A DNA stretch of 64,000 nt from Monosiga brevicollis MX1 (Eukaryota > Opisthokonta > Choanoflagellata > Craspedida > Salpingoecidae), in assembly GCF_000002865.3 (NCBI RefSeq), contig NW_001865055.1, forward strand, positions 533,029 through 597,028, written 5' to 3'. Numbering within the stretch: position 1 is the first letter of the stretch; each line of letters begins with the position of its first letter. The translations under genes and the position numbers were made by a program. Positions 1-11,636 of the stretch are shown here, in pieces. The notes below the pieces were generated by a model. It made no database searches. It was not told where the DNA came from and saw only the letters and a list, made by a program, of their open reading frames with translations.

Positions 1-137
1 TGAGGCTGCTGATGACCAGAGGGACATGATAGCTGCTCCTTGTTGGGGTTGAATGTTGTATGAAGGCACTCGCGTGCTTCTCCCTCATCTCATCCTCTTG
101 TCTGCGTCGCTCGCTCATCCGTTGCCCGCTCATCCAG

Positions 138-2165
138 CACCAGAGGGCCCGCCACCACCGCCGCCACCGCGTTCCGAGCGGAGGTAAGCACCGATCGTGC
201 GCGCTCACCTTGGGCCCATTACCCTTGGCCGTCAAGGAACAGCCTCGCCCTGCTTTCTCCCTCACCCTCCCACGTGTCACCGCCCTCATCACGTCTTCTC
301 GGGAAACCCTGCTGGTGGTGGTCTGCTCGTCCAACTTGGGTTGCTCAATCAAATTAGGTCACCGAGCCCCGGGGCCTACTCGAGGGATCGGGACCGCGAT
401 TATGACCGTGACTATGAGCGCCGTCGCCCGCACCGTGAAGACGACTATGATCGGCGCAGCCGCGACTATGACCGGGACCGGGACCGCAGCCGCGACTATG
501 ACCGCGATCGCAGCTACGACCGAGACAGCGAGCGACGACCCAGCGAAGATGGCAGTGGAACGGAGCGCCGTCGTCGCCGCTTTGACGCTCAGCCCACTCC
601 TGAAGGCCGTGCCATTGCTCATGCCATGATGACAAACCCAGCCGCCGCCACCGCCATGGTCAATTCCATGGGTGCAGATCCATCCCAGCGCGTACGAACG
701 CCCCTCTCTTCCCTTCTCCGCTCACCGAGTCGGGTTCATGGCCTCGATGCCCCCACACCATGGCCTTCATTCACGCCGCTCCTCGCTCTCGTGTGCCCTC
801 GGCTCCCTTGTGCAGTCCATCTTGCAGCACTCGAGTGTCATGATGCAGTCCAGTGGCATGGGCGGTGACCGGAAACAACGTGAACTCTACATCGGTAACC
901 TACTGGTATGTGCAGATCTGCACCTGCTTGGGCCGCCGGCCCTTCTTACCATCAAGCACCCAGATTCTCCAGCTGCCTCCTCCTTCCGTTTCGCCCCTCA
1001 TTAATGCGCTTTGCTTGCCACATCAAGACGGGCGTTGTGACTGAGCCCGTCTTGCGGGAATTCCTCAACGCCGGCTTGAGTATCGTCTGCGCCACTCCCG
1101 AGGCAAGTGCGATGCCTTTGCGCCTGGCCGAGCTCCAACGTGTTCAGCCTCGAGGCAGCGGTCTTTCTCGCTCTCCATCTCATCCGCCATGTTCGCCTGC
1201 CCCTTATCCCCCTTACCTCCTACCCCTTACCCTCCGCCATCTCGGTTGTCCTAATTTTTAGACGACACCACCGGTGGTCAAGGTGGACATGTCAAACGAG
1301 GGTCGCTTTGCTTTCGTGGAATTTCGGACCGCAGAGCTTGCAAATGGTGCGCAGTTCTGTTCATAGGCCTGACCCTGCGCTGTGCTGTCTCTGATCATTG
1401 ATGAAATGCTTGGGTGGCCCCAACAGCTGCGCTATGTCTGGACAAGTTTGATCTCATGGGCCGCTGCATCAACGTCGGTCGTCCCAAGGGTGAGCCAATG
1501 GCTGCTTTACTGGACTGACTGTTGATGGTTGTGGTGCATACCATCTTGAAGACAGGGGCCATCAACTCAACCCATTTTCTTCGGCGCGCTGACTGCTTGG
1601 GTCGGGGTGACCGCACAGGCTACATTGCCGATGGCTACACGGCGGTTCCAGGCTTGAATGGTGGACCAGGCCGTGACCGCCCCGTGGGTCAAGGACCACC
1701 ACCAGCACCTGCAGCGGGTGGTATGGGCAACAGCATGGGTGGCAGTCGGAGCGCTGGTGGCTATGGCGGCAGCAGTAACGGTGGCGGCTATGGCGGTAGC
1801 AGCAGCGGTGGCGGCTACGGCGGTGGCAGCAGTCATAGCGGCGGACGTGGTGGCGGCCGAGGATTTTCCAACAATTCGGCCAACCTTGTCCCTCTGGGCA
1901 GTACGTCCCTTTTTTTTATTTTTATTTTTATTTTTTTCTTTCTATACCCTGTGTTGCCTCTTCCACCACCAACCCCTCCCTCACTATCGGCGCATTGCTT
2001 TCAATTCTTTTTCTTTTTTNNNNNNNNNNNNNNNNNNNNNNNNNNNNNNNNNNNNNNNNNNNNNNNNNNNNNNNNNNNNNNNNNNNNNNNNNNNNNNNNN
2101 NNNNNNNNNNNNNNNNNNNNNNNNNNNNNNNNNNNNNNNNNNATTTTTTTTATTTTTTTTTTTCC

Positions 2166-2198
<33 letters not shown>

Positions 2199-2225
2199 GC
2201 CATAGGCCGTACCGGTGCTCACTGA
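138..2225 (+). CDS. U2AF65-like RNA-binding protein (one RRM, Gly-rich C-terminus), 5' end unresolved
   Basis: Exons read at about 138-183, 358-691, 816-905, 1038-1103, 1261-1346, 1431-1491, 1618-1900 and 2206-2225 (stop TGA 2223-2225). The protein starts with a Pro run, then an Arg/Asp/Tyr-rich stretch (RDRDYDRDYERRR) in place of a classical RS domain, then one RRM: RNP2 RELYIGNL and RNP1 GRFAFVEF, with VTEPVLREFLNAGL between, ending INVGRPKGYIADGYTAVPGL. That pattern matches RRM1 of the large U2AF subunit, which binds the 3' splice-site polypyrimidine tract in the nucleus (family knowledge). The C-terminus is GGYGGSS-type repeats, and no RRM2 or RRM3 is seen. The last intron holds the sequencing gap and a poly-C run; splicing across it leaves the frame open to a short SRTGAH end. 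One intron appears to use a GC donor (after 1103). No start codon could be fixed, so the first exon may lie left of the window. Confidence 0.72.
2020..2142. other. Assembly gap (N run)
   Basis: 123 N bases inside the last intron of the U2AF-like gene. It is flanked by T-rich sequence on the left and by T-rich then about 29 C on the right, so the gap probably reflects an unreadable homopolymer tract rather than missing coding sequence. Confidence 0.95.
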
Positions 2226-2670
2226 AGTATCCTGTTGACCCACGAGACCGGTCCCATCATGGCAGCAAGCTCTCGGACCCCGCTTTGACACGTGTTGGTC
2301 CTTTGGGCTACTCATCCCTTTGCGCGCGTGTTCATCAAGATAAAGCCGCTGCTTGCCTACCTGCGGGCCTGCCCGCTTCTCCTGTCTTGTTGGTCTGTCT
2401 ACCCCGCCGTTGTATCTGTACATGTTCCGTGTGTGTAGTGACTGTGGTGAGTGTTTGGTGTTGCAAGTGCGTGCTCAGCCAAGGTGCGTCAAAAGGTGGA
2501 AGGCTACTGGTGATGAAATCAATAACAGTGACACGATGGCATATTCTGTGGGCCGGCAGCACCAATGCCAGAAAGAGAAACGTGCTGCCAAGGCACTTGC
2601 TTCAATTTTGAAGATGCGTAGGTTGACCGCTGGGCATTAAAAGTTGTCCAGAAGCATAGACACAGACACT

Positions 2671-4007
2671 CTACATTTGTGTGTCGCTTAGAATGGGAAG
2701 AACCTTGATCAAAGACAGCTTGTCCAAAAACGTCTGTCCGTTGGCCTGCAGGAGGCGCAGGACCCCTGCCAGCAACAGCTGCAGCTTGAGTCGCCGCTCC
2801 TCCACCACTCGAAACTCCTCGTCCTCGGCCGTCACCGTGACCTAAACAGCGGTAAACACAAGAAAGGCTCAACTTGTGAGAAGTTGTCACGCTCACAGCC
2901 AACGATAGCCACGTCGAGCTACACACCTTTGGGGGAAATTCAAGCTGACCAATGCCTGGCACGCGGGCGGCCAACGCTGCACAAGCCTGGCACAGTTGGC
3001 CGCAACGTCGCTTGACGGCCCACATATCCAATCCTACGGTCACGACCACTTCATACATGTGGCGATCGTCGCACAGCGGCGTGTCTTCGATCCGTCGTGC
3101 CACGGGCACGCTGACCACGGGTTGGTAGAACTTGCGCAGCAAATCCCGGGTTCCCGCCGGCACCAAGCTAGGGTCCAAGGGCCGCATGGCCGCGCCCGTC
3201 ACCAAGGCCAGTTGGAGCTGATCCCACAGCTTTTGTGTCAGCTCCACCGTCTCGTCGTACTTCTCCTGCAGATCTGCAACCTGATCGGTCAGCTCCATGA
3301 GCTCCTTGCGCACCTCGTCCTTGCTTGTCGGCTTGTTGGCTGCTGACATGGTAGCCCGTCGCATCCGTTGCTCGCTGATCAACTGCGTCTCCAATTGCAC
3401 CGTCTTGGCCTTGAACTGGTCTCGCTCGTCGCGCAGCGCAGCCAGTGCTTCGGTTTGTCGCTGTTGTTGCTCAAGCATGTCACGCTGCATACCCCCGAGC
3501 TTGGCCATAAAGTCGCTTTGCAGCGTGCTGACCTGATTCATGAGCTCTGCCTGTCGATCCATGGCCTCGTTGCGCTGACGCCGCTCCCGTTCCAACTCAT
3601 CGTTGTGCATGCGACGCATCTGCTCGAGCTGGTTACTCAACTGCTCTCGATCGCGAGCCGCATTCTGCTGCACAAATGCCAGCTGCTGACGCAACTGATG
3701 GCCGTTTTGCATCTCCATTTGGTAAGCCGCCTGCAGCGTTTGCGTGAATTGCTGTCATGTGGCAGGGTATGCCACGTGCAAAGCATAAAAGGCAAAAAAG
3801 AAAAAAAAAAAAAAAAAAAAAAAAGTAGAGCCGGTCCAGCAGAAATGAGCACAAATTAAATCCAAAAACAGTCCCGAGTCGACGTATCATCTTCGATGCG
3901 ACTGGACAAAGAACGAAGCGCCTAATATCCTTTCCCAGCCAGCTTCTTACCGCATTGCCATCAGAGCCCATCATGGGCATCATGCCACCTTGACCACCCA
4001 TCATGTT

Positions 4008-4038
<31 letters not shown>

Positions 4039-4476
4039 TTGCCCATACCGCCCATGCCACCTTGGCCACCCATCATGTTCATCCCACCCATGCCGCCCAT
4101 GGTACCCATCATACCGCCCATGGGATTCATACCGCCCATATGGTTCATGCCACTCCCCATCATGCCGGCGGCATTGTTGTTTGACATGCCCACGGCACCC
4201 ATGCCAGCGCCAGCTCCCATAGCATTTGACATTGGCGATTCCATGCCCAAGCTCGCGCCGCTGCTGTTGGCCATGCCGGCCGCGGCTTGCGGCGTCCCTG
4301 TGCTGGCATTTGTGCTCGGGCCGGGGTTGACAGCTCCATCTGCACTACCTGCCTGCGGCGAGGCATTGGCGTCGCCCATTTTTTGCAGCTGGGCCACGAC
4401 CTCTTGGTGCTCGAGCAGTGTTGCAATCTGCATGGGCTTGAACCCGCGCTAAAGCAAGAGCACCCCCATGATAAGC

Positions 4477-4538
<62 letters not shown>

Positions 4539-6999
4539 TTGAGTCGAGGCTGACCAGCACATACCACTTCGAGGTTGCACAGAGGAAGCAAATCAAAGTT
4601 TTGCGTAACGGCTTTGAGTGCCTTGAGGTTGCCGTTGACACACAACCAGTGCAGGACCGAGAAGCCCAACTGTGGATCACGATGTAAAGGTTACCTCGGC
4701 TCGACAGGAAAGGCGGATAGCCCTCGCGCAGATACCGTATCGTACCTGCTGATCCCGCAATGAGGTCGCGGCTTCTTGGTCGACCTTCTCCGCGCGGAGT
4801 TGAGTCGCAATGTCAACGGGGTCACCGCGCAAGCAAGCCAGCAAAAACTTGGACTCCGCCTCAGCCGTGAGGTGCGCTGGAACAAGCAAGTCAGGCATCA
4901 TTACCGGCGTGAGCCAAAATTCAATGCCAGCGCTGCCTCAGCAACAGCGCACCCACCATGTTTGCCAATGAGGTGCACCAGCTGTACACTTGTTTCTTTG
5001 GTTAAGGTTGAAATTCTTGAATCAGGCCAGCCGTGACGGCGTGAGAATAGCCATTAATAGTGAGGGGCAGGGTCAAAAGCAAGGGTTGAGTGACTCACTC
5101 GACGGCTTCCATGGGCGGTGTCTGAGCCAAGCCCACAGCCACGGCTCGCAAAGTCGGCACTTCAAGCTTCTTGGCCTTGATTCTGACACCAGCAAAGACA
5201 ATTGATCCCCACACGGGCAAGACGGCAGTGCGTTTCGAAGATGAGTTCAATGATATGCAGCGGTAAGGGCGGATGGGATGAGGATGGACCGCAAGTCGTG
5301 ACGCACTCGAGCGTTTTGAGGGCCTTGAGCTGGGGAAGGACGTTTGCAACGGCCAACACGGCCTTGTCCTTGACTTTGTTCTTTGATACGCTGCAAGATC
5401 GACACGGCCATCCATATCATGAACGGTGACAGGCTCAGCCCGACGCTCTAAAGGCGGGGCAGCGGCCACACGTACTCAAAGGTTTGAAGGGAGGCCGCCA
5501 CAGTCGGTAGGGCCTGAGCCAAAGCCTCCACACCTGCATCTGTCAGCAAATTGTTGTTCAGACTACACCCGATTGTCCCATGCATGCAAAGAGGTCAGTT
5601 ATTGTTTTGCGCTGGTTGGACCACACATCGCAGCGACAAGGCGGAGTCGACGCACTCAAGAAACTGCAGCTTGGGTGTGCCCACCAGGCCTTGGGCTAGG
5701 TAAGCAGCGCCCTCGTCTGTGATTTTGTTGCTGTCCAAACTAAGTGGTGATGCCCGGTTCCCCAACAAAACGCCGGTTTGCACGTATGAGTGGCCAGCGC
5801 CCAACATGAAAAGCTTGGGCTTCATCCTGGCTGACAGTGCCAACAACATGGCGAGATCAATGACATACTCGATGGATTCGAGACCCGACATGGTCTTCAT
5901 GGCTGCACCAAGGGCTTTGATGCCATTGTCCTCGATGCGATTGCCCCAAAGTCTAGGAAAGAGTCGGGCGTGTTTATTCGGGGCGGTGGTACTTTCTGAA
6001 GGATAACCGGGAGGGCATGGCCCCTGCGGGGCTAAAGCTTACTTGACAATGCGAAGCTGAGGCATTTTGGCAAAGGCATCGGCCAGATCCTTCATGCCAA
6101 TATTGCCGACACCGTTGCTGCCTAGGGTGAGGGTGTGTAGCTTCTTGCATTCAGCCAAGCTTCCAGCAATGGCGGATGCGCCGGGGTCACCGACGGTGTT
6201 GCTGCCAATGCTGAAAGATTTGGGACCAGAGCAAATATGGTCAGAGGGGGGTTCATAGGGCAATCAAGCAGAATATGGGGCGTTAGCGGTACTGTATGGC
6301 GTCTAAGCACGTACTGCAGCACTTGCAGGTCTGGAAGCTGGGGTAGTAAGAGGGCCAGCATTTTGAGGGCAGAGTTGTCAAGGACATTGGAGCGGAGGCT
6401 ATTGCAAGCAAGCAAGGGTTCAAGAAATGAGCTGCTTGGGTGGGTGCAAGTCCTGTGGGGCCAGCAGAACCCAGCAGACAAGAAAAAGGGATTGCTTACT
6501 CGAGTGACTTGACTTTGACCAGGTTCTTTGCAGCATCGAGCAGCTTCTTGATGCCCTCAGCGCCGATCTTATTGCGAGACAAACTGGAGGGCAGCAGCGC
6601 GGGGTGGCAAGCATATCAAGGTGCATGGGATCGAGATGCAAGTTCAATAGGTCGTCGATCAATCAAAGCAAGTGGGTACATATGAACAGAGGTGTGTGTG
6701 TGTGTGTGTGGGGGGGTTGGAGGGGTGAGGACGTCATCGCACTTTATCGTCTCGAGATTGGGAAGGTCGGTCAGGGCGGCGATCACTTCATCCAAATCAT
6801 TATCCGTGATGTCACCTTTGGCCAAGCTCAGGCTAGCAGCAGTGGCGTTGAACGTTATCCAGCTCGTGATCACGCGGTTTCGGGGGTGGGCGCGAACAAG
6901 AGGCGAGATGGAGCGCCACTCGTGTGGCACGGGATTGACATACGATTTCCAGAAGGATCCCTTGGAGATGGCCAGCTTGAGGTCATCGCGCCAAGCCAT
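2671..6999 (-). CDS. LRR - ankyrin - Met/Gly-rich - coiled coil - PX domain protein
   Basis: Read as one gene of roughly 950 residues from ATG 6999 to TAG 2671-2673. After an N-terminal region (exon 6743-6999) come about nine ribonuclease-inhibitor-type leucine-rich repeats, mostly one per exon (e.g. LSRNKIGAEGIKKLLDAAKN, LDSNKITDEGAAYLAQGL). Then follow a linker (LTKETSVQLVHLIGK), ankyrin-like units (GFSVLHWLCVNGNLKALKAV), a MGGM-rich tract (3963-4160), a long Gln/Arg-rich coiled coil (about 3300-3760) and a PX-like domain (MYEVVVTVGLDMWAVKRRCG ... LEFPPK, 2920-3060) with a short C-terminal tail. PX domains bind phosphoinositides, so a peripheral endosomal membrane scaffold is a reasonable inference. 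The LRR and ANK-PX halves join in frame through an 80-nt intron (4877-4956). Read as two genes, the stop and the next ATG would lie within a few bases of each other. The domain combination is unusual; individual domains are sure, the single-gene model less so. Confidence 0.68.
4478..4536. repeat. Poly-A tract (59 nt) in an intron
   Basis: Uninterrupted A run on the + strand, so poly-T on the coding strand of the LRR-ANK-PX gene. It sits in the intron before the exon starting RGFKPMQIA and may serve as an extreme polypyrimidine tract. A shorter run (about 26 A) lies near 3799-3824 in a neighbouring intron of the same gene. Confidence 0.9.
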
Positions 7000-7774
7000 G
7001 ATGAGCGAGCTAATGAATCAACGACGAGGCAGACTGCCGTTAGAAAACCAAAGCGTCACGTCCCTTTCAGAGTCATGGAACGCAGCAGGGCGTGCGGCAA
7101 CCCATCACGCGACATCATCCACAACCAGCGACACCAAGTCACCGAGCAACCCAAATGCAGGCCAACAGTAAAACAACCAAGAGATCATTGAAATGCAACA
7201 ACGACCCCTCTTATCCCCTACCCCCTCCCTGCCACCCCATCAGACTCCACACAAACGCAAAGCGCCCCCAGCGCCCCCATCGAGCGCTGCCCTTCCGACA
7301 CACACACTCACTCGGTCCGTCCGTCTCTCTCTCTCTCTCTCTTTTTGCGCGCGACGCCAGCTCATTCACTGGCAAACTGCTACGATACTGTGATTTAGCT
7401 TACACTTTACACTGAACCCCTTGCTTTCTTCTTTTTTCCGTTTTTTAAAAGTTTGAATCCTCATTTAAAACGTTAAATCCGATGTGAATTTTTATTACAA
7501 TGTCATGTAGGTGGTGTACGAATACGTTTTCCACCATTCGGACGTAAAAAAAAAATTCACAAAAAAAATTCATAATGTTATGGCTTGTTGTGATTTAAAG
7601 TTTTACATTGTTTATTTTTTTTTCTTCCTGTTCGTTCAGCTGCTGCGCGCCGCCTGTTCCCTGCTCGAGGAGCTCGGGGTTCCCTGGCCTGGTTCATCGT
7701 GGACAGCGGGTTGTTTGGTTCTGGATGAGTGCGGGGAGTGGCGGTTGTGTGGGCGTTGTGTAGGTTTTGGCAGG
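7000..7774. promoter_or_regulatory. Divergent intergenic region between LRR-ANK-PX (-) and BAR-PDZ (+) genes
   Basis: The two start codons face away from each other across about 775 bp, so both promoters should lie here. It contains a (CT)n run near 7323-7342 and an AT-rich core near 7430-7625, clearly lower in GC than the surrounding genes. No coding potential was recognised. No specific promoter element was identified. Confidence 0.45.
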
Positions 7775-10700
7775 ATGGCGCTGACGGAGGAGCAAGCGCT
7801 GCTGGACGTCCTGCGCAACCGTCTCCATGAAGGTGAGTTGACGCACACTGCGGGGCGCTCGGGCCACCGCTCCTGTTTGCCGCACGGCCTTTCCTTCAAG
7901 GGGGCTTTTGTTGATGTGCGCTCACCATGGTTCGCTAGGTGTCGATCCCAATCCAAGTGACTCGAGTGACTTGTATCACAGTAGCAGTCCCTTGCGCCAA
8001 GCCATGCTGCTTGAACAAGAGGTCCGCTGCGTCTCCCGCCTCAGCCTGTTCTGGTGCTCTCACCACCTCAAAGTGACACATTGCGATTCCCTTTCTCGCA
8101 ACATCGTGTGTGTGTGTGTGTGTGTGTGTGCATCGCCCCTCCTTGGCTCAAACATCCTTCTTTGTGTGACACAGGCTTTGCACCAGCAGCATCGCTGCTG
8201 CAAGCAGGTCGCCCACACCTTCAAGTGCATGCAATTGTAAGTCCATGACAATCTATCCACTGCCTTGAGCCGAATCTTGTGCTTGCTAGACAGAGCCTCA
8301 TCCAGCCTATGATTCTGCCCTCCAGGCCAGTGACAAAGGAACTGGTGTCGCAACAGGAGACGGTCAGTCGAGTTAAAAACTAGACAGGGGCCGCAGCCTG
8401 GTGCCAATCCTGGCCCAAAAAAGCTCACCTCGTGCTTTGCAACGCTTGCCTCAGCTGCAAGGCATGTCCGATGCCCTGATGCGTGTGCGGGAAGATCACC
8501 CCGTATCCGATGCCATGCAAGCCTTCTCCCTCATGACCAAGTGCGTTGACTGCTGAATGACCTGCTCTCTGCTGGCCCAGACCCAGCCGCCAGATGCAGG
8601 CACCCTGTGCTTGCGCTTTGGTCACGTATTGTGCTGCACGCGCCACCCCACTTGCTAACGCCGTCAACGGGACTCGTGCCTACACTATAGTGAAATGGTG
8701 ACGCTTCGCCGCGGCTTCAACGACAAAATTAAGCTTCTGTTCGATGTATGCCAAACCAGCTTGCAGCTTGCACACCAATCATCACCGCCCGTAGGCCACA
8801 GTCAGTCTCATCACCAACACCACGCGCAGGAACGTGTCCAAACTTGCATTGGCGGTGTCAGCCCGAACGACATGAACACGACCTTCGACAAGCTCGTGGC
8901 GACTGTCGAAGGCGCCCGTAGCAAGGTCAAGCTCCCGCACTCAGCGACCGGACATATGCGTTTCACATCGCACCGTCAAAGCCTCACGTCCGGTACTTTC
9001 AACTGACTCCACATCTTGGTCAACTAGAATGACAAGAAGAATCGCCGACTCCACGATGAGGATGCACAGCTCACCAAAACCGGCGCTACCATCTATCTCC
9101 AAGAGCAGCAGGTAGAACCCTGACACTCACCTTCAGAGCCCGCATTGCTTGCTCACTCCCCGCGACCAATCAGCACCTACTCATCGCGGGTGGCACCGAC
9201 AACCTTTGCTCCGCGCAGACGGCGCTGGCAGCTTGCCGCTATGCAAAGAATGCGATGCAAGTTCGCGAGCGCCGAGAGGTCGGTCCTTGCATTCATCAAA
9301 CATGTCACCACTCAACTCCGTCGCCTCATCTGACCAAGCCTGCCTGTCGACGACCTGTCAGATCATGATGGCGGAGATTTTGATGGAGACGTTCGAAACC
9401 TATCTACAACACCTCAATCAGAGCGTCGAGATTCTCACCTCTCTTGCCCCAGACTTTGAACTGCTGCGCGAAGCGCTCCAAAAGGTGCGTTCTAGACCGA
9501 CGCAGCTTGCTCTGCTCAGGAAGCCGCGTGCCCAATACCTTGCTTGCATCACTGACCGCCTACTTGTGACTGCCGTCAAGGACTCGAGCATGATTGCCGA
9601 TCGTATGGCTGAGGTAGAAGATGTCGAGCAACAATTTGCCGCCTCAGTCACCGATGCTGAGATGTTGTTGAAGGAAGCCACCGAACGCGAGCAACTTCAG
9701 GTTGAGCATAAATTTGCTGCATTGTCATCTGCTGGTAGCGAGCTGTTCGCGTCGTCACTTCATTGCCGATACCATAGAAGCAAAATAAGAAAAAGTTTTT
9801 TGGCAAGAGCAACAGCAGCGCTAATTTTACCGTTCGTCTCTGCATCCTGCGCAACACCTTGGCCGGGCTTAGTTTTGCCATTGCATCCCTTGAGCCTGGT
9901 CCGCGCCGCTCATGATCTGTCTCTCTGTCTCTCTGTCTCTCTGTCTCTCTCTCTGTCTCTCCCTGTGTCTCTCTCTCGCTCTCTCACTCTCCAGGTGTCC
10001 ATGCAATCACCGGCTGACGTTGCTGCCAATGCTGGCCCCGTACGGAGTACCTCTCATCATGGCAACGCGAGCAATGGATCTGCGCCACCCAACAAACCAG
10101 TGCCTGCACCCCCAGCCACTGTCTCGCCTTGTACGTGGCCATCAGATATGGTCCTGTGCTATCGATCCTTAAAGCCGTGTCAATGTGCACAGGACAAAGC
10201 TTCCCTCACTGGACAAGCCTCCTCTCCCCGTCCCGCCCTAGTCTCGTCTCCGCAAGTCACACGCAAAGCACCGCCACCACCATCGGGAGCCGTCCCAATG
10301 CCGCCGTCCAAGTGCGTCCAAGGCTGATTGTTACACCCGCCGTGGCCTGGACGTGCTCACTAACTTGCGAATACCTCTCTACTCTGTGCATGTGTGCATG
10401 TGTGCGTGTGTGCGTGCTAGTGCTAGTCAAGCGGCAGGAAGTGATGCACTCAATGCCCCAAATCAACCTGCCAAGCCCCCTCGGTGAGTCTGCTTTCTTG
10501 CGTGCGGAATGCATGGTGTTCAGCAGCATTGCCTGCGGCACCCGACGCTGTTCGGGCAAAGACGATACAGAAACAATTCCATCTGATGTTCTGAATGCCT
10601 CATCCCACCTCATCACGCCATGACCGCCCCATGCCGCTGTGCCGCCTGCGCAGTCGCACTCGGCCCGCACCCTCTGCAAGCGAGGAGCCCTCTGAGATTT

Positions 10701-11385
10701 CTGCTGTCCATCAGCACGAAACAATACCTGAGGCATCACCAGCTTCTACACCCACGCCGGCTCCCAAGCCCCGTCCGAAGCCCCGTCCGCGAGCAACCAC
10801 GACCAGTACACCGGGCAGTGCATCAGCCTCCCCGGCCACCGCACAGCCGACGCCTCGGGCTAGACCGCGAGTGCAAACGATGGCCGCCGCACCACCCGTC
10901 AAGCCCAAGCCGCCGCCACCCCAACCCAAAAGCTACAAGATGATTTTGCAGATGCCATACGGAACAGGTGCGTGCATGCCAGAGCCACGGCAGGCCATCT
11001 GCGTCAGCCTTGCTGCGTTGCCGAGAATAGAGCTTACGTTGTAAGGATCTGCAATTGGTAGTGGCGCCGCACATGGGCGACGGCGATGTGCAACGGGCCT
11101 TGGGGTTGGAACTATCAGGGGCCATGCCTGTTACCATCACCAAGTGAGTTGCAGCTGTCATTGACTAGCGTGATTTGGGGCTGCATCTGTCCTCAGCTTG
11201 CTGATTCGGGTGGTGTGTTGCGTGTTTATAGAGTCATAGATGGCTCGGTGGCGGCAGTGGCGGGTTGTCAGCCCAATTACAAAATTGTTGAAGCCAACGC
11301 CGTGGACGTCCGCAATGCCACTATCCCGTTTGTGTGCGCCATCTTCAAGCAGAGCCAGGATGAACTGCATCTGGAAATTGCCTGA
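7775..11385 (+). CDS. BAR-like helical domain, proline-rich linker, C-terminal PDZ domain protein
   Basis: ATG 7775 opens MALTEEQALLDVLRNRLHEG; stop TGA 11383-11385. At least a dozen small exons up to about 9700 encode a charged, mostly helical region (e.g. LQGMSDALMRVREDHPVSDA, EMVTLRRGFNDKIKLLFD, LMETFETYLQHLNQSVEIL, MAEVEDVEQQFAASVTDAEM) that looks like a BAR-superfamily dimerisation/membrane-curvature domain. Exons between about 9990 and 10970 encode a Pro/Ala/Thr-rich linker with PxxP runs (PPVKPKPPPPQPK), possible SH3 ligands. The last two exons give a PDZ-like domain (LRVYRVIDGSVAAVAG ... YKIVEANAVDV), in which the usual GD before the I-x-x-N strand is replaced by NY. A cytoplasmic membrane-scaffold role is inference. 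The intron at 8107-8131 carries a GT repeat. Some exon edges (after 9700, near 11045) lack perfect splice signals and are uncertain. Confidence 0.65.
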
Positions 11386-11636
11386 GGCAACCCTGATTGT
11401 TGCCTTTTCAGCCTTTTGGCGCTGCGCGCAAGGCCGAGAGACCACACGGGCAAAGGCCTCATGATATTTTGTGGCATGGCTTCTCCTGTACATTTCAGCT
11501 TGCCATCGCACAAATTGATCGATTCGATACCACATGTCAATTTTGTACACGCAAACACCCGCCAATTAGGACCATTGTCCGGTGAAGTGACTCAAACATG
11601 AGCGTACATGTCCACTGAAATTGCCTTGACGAAAAA
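11386..11636. other. Convergent 3' intergenic spacer
   Basis: About 250 bp between the stop codons of the BAR-PDZ gene (+) and TRMO (-). I see no gene; it should hold both 3' UTRs and poly-A sites. Confidence 0.5.

Noticed and set aside
4677-4901. Separate ankyrin-PX gene starting at ATG 4901
   Set aside because: The preceding LRR exon joins in frame through an 80-nt intron, and a separate gene would begin within a few bases of the LRR stop. The fused model is preferred.
5426-7191. Several plus-strand frames of 80-195 codons across the LRR region
   Set aside because: They lie opposite well-supported LRR exons and show no domain or splice logic.
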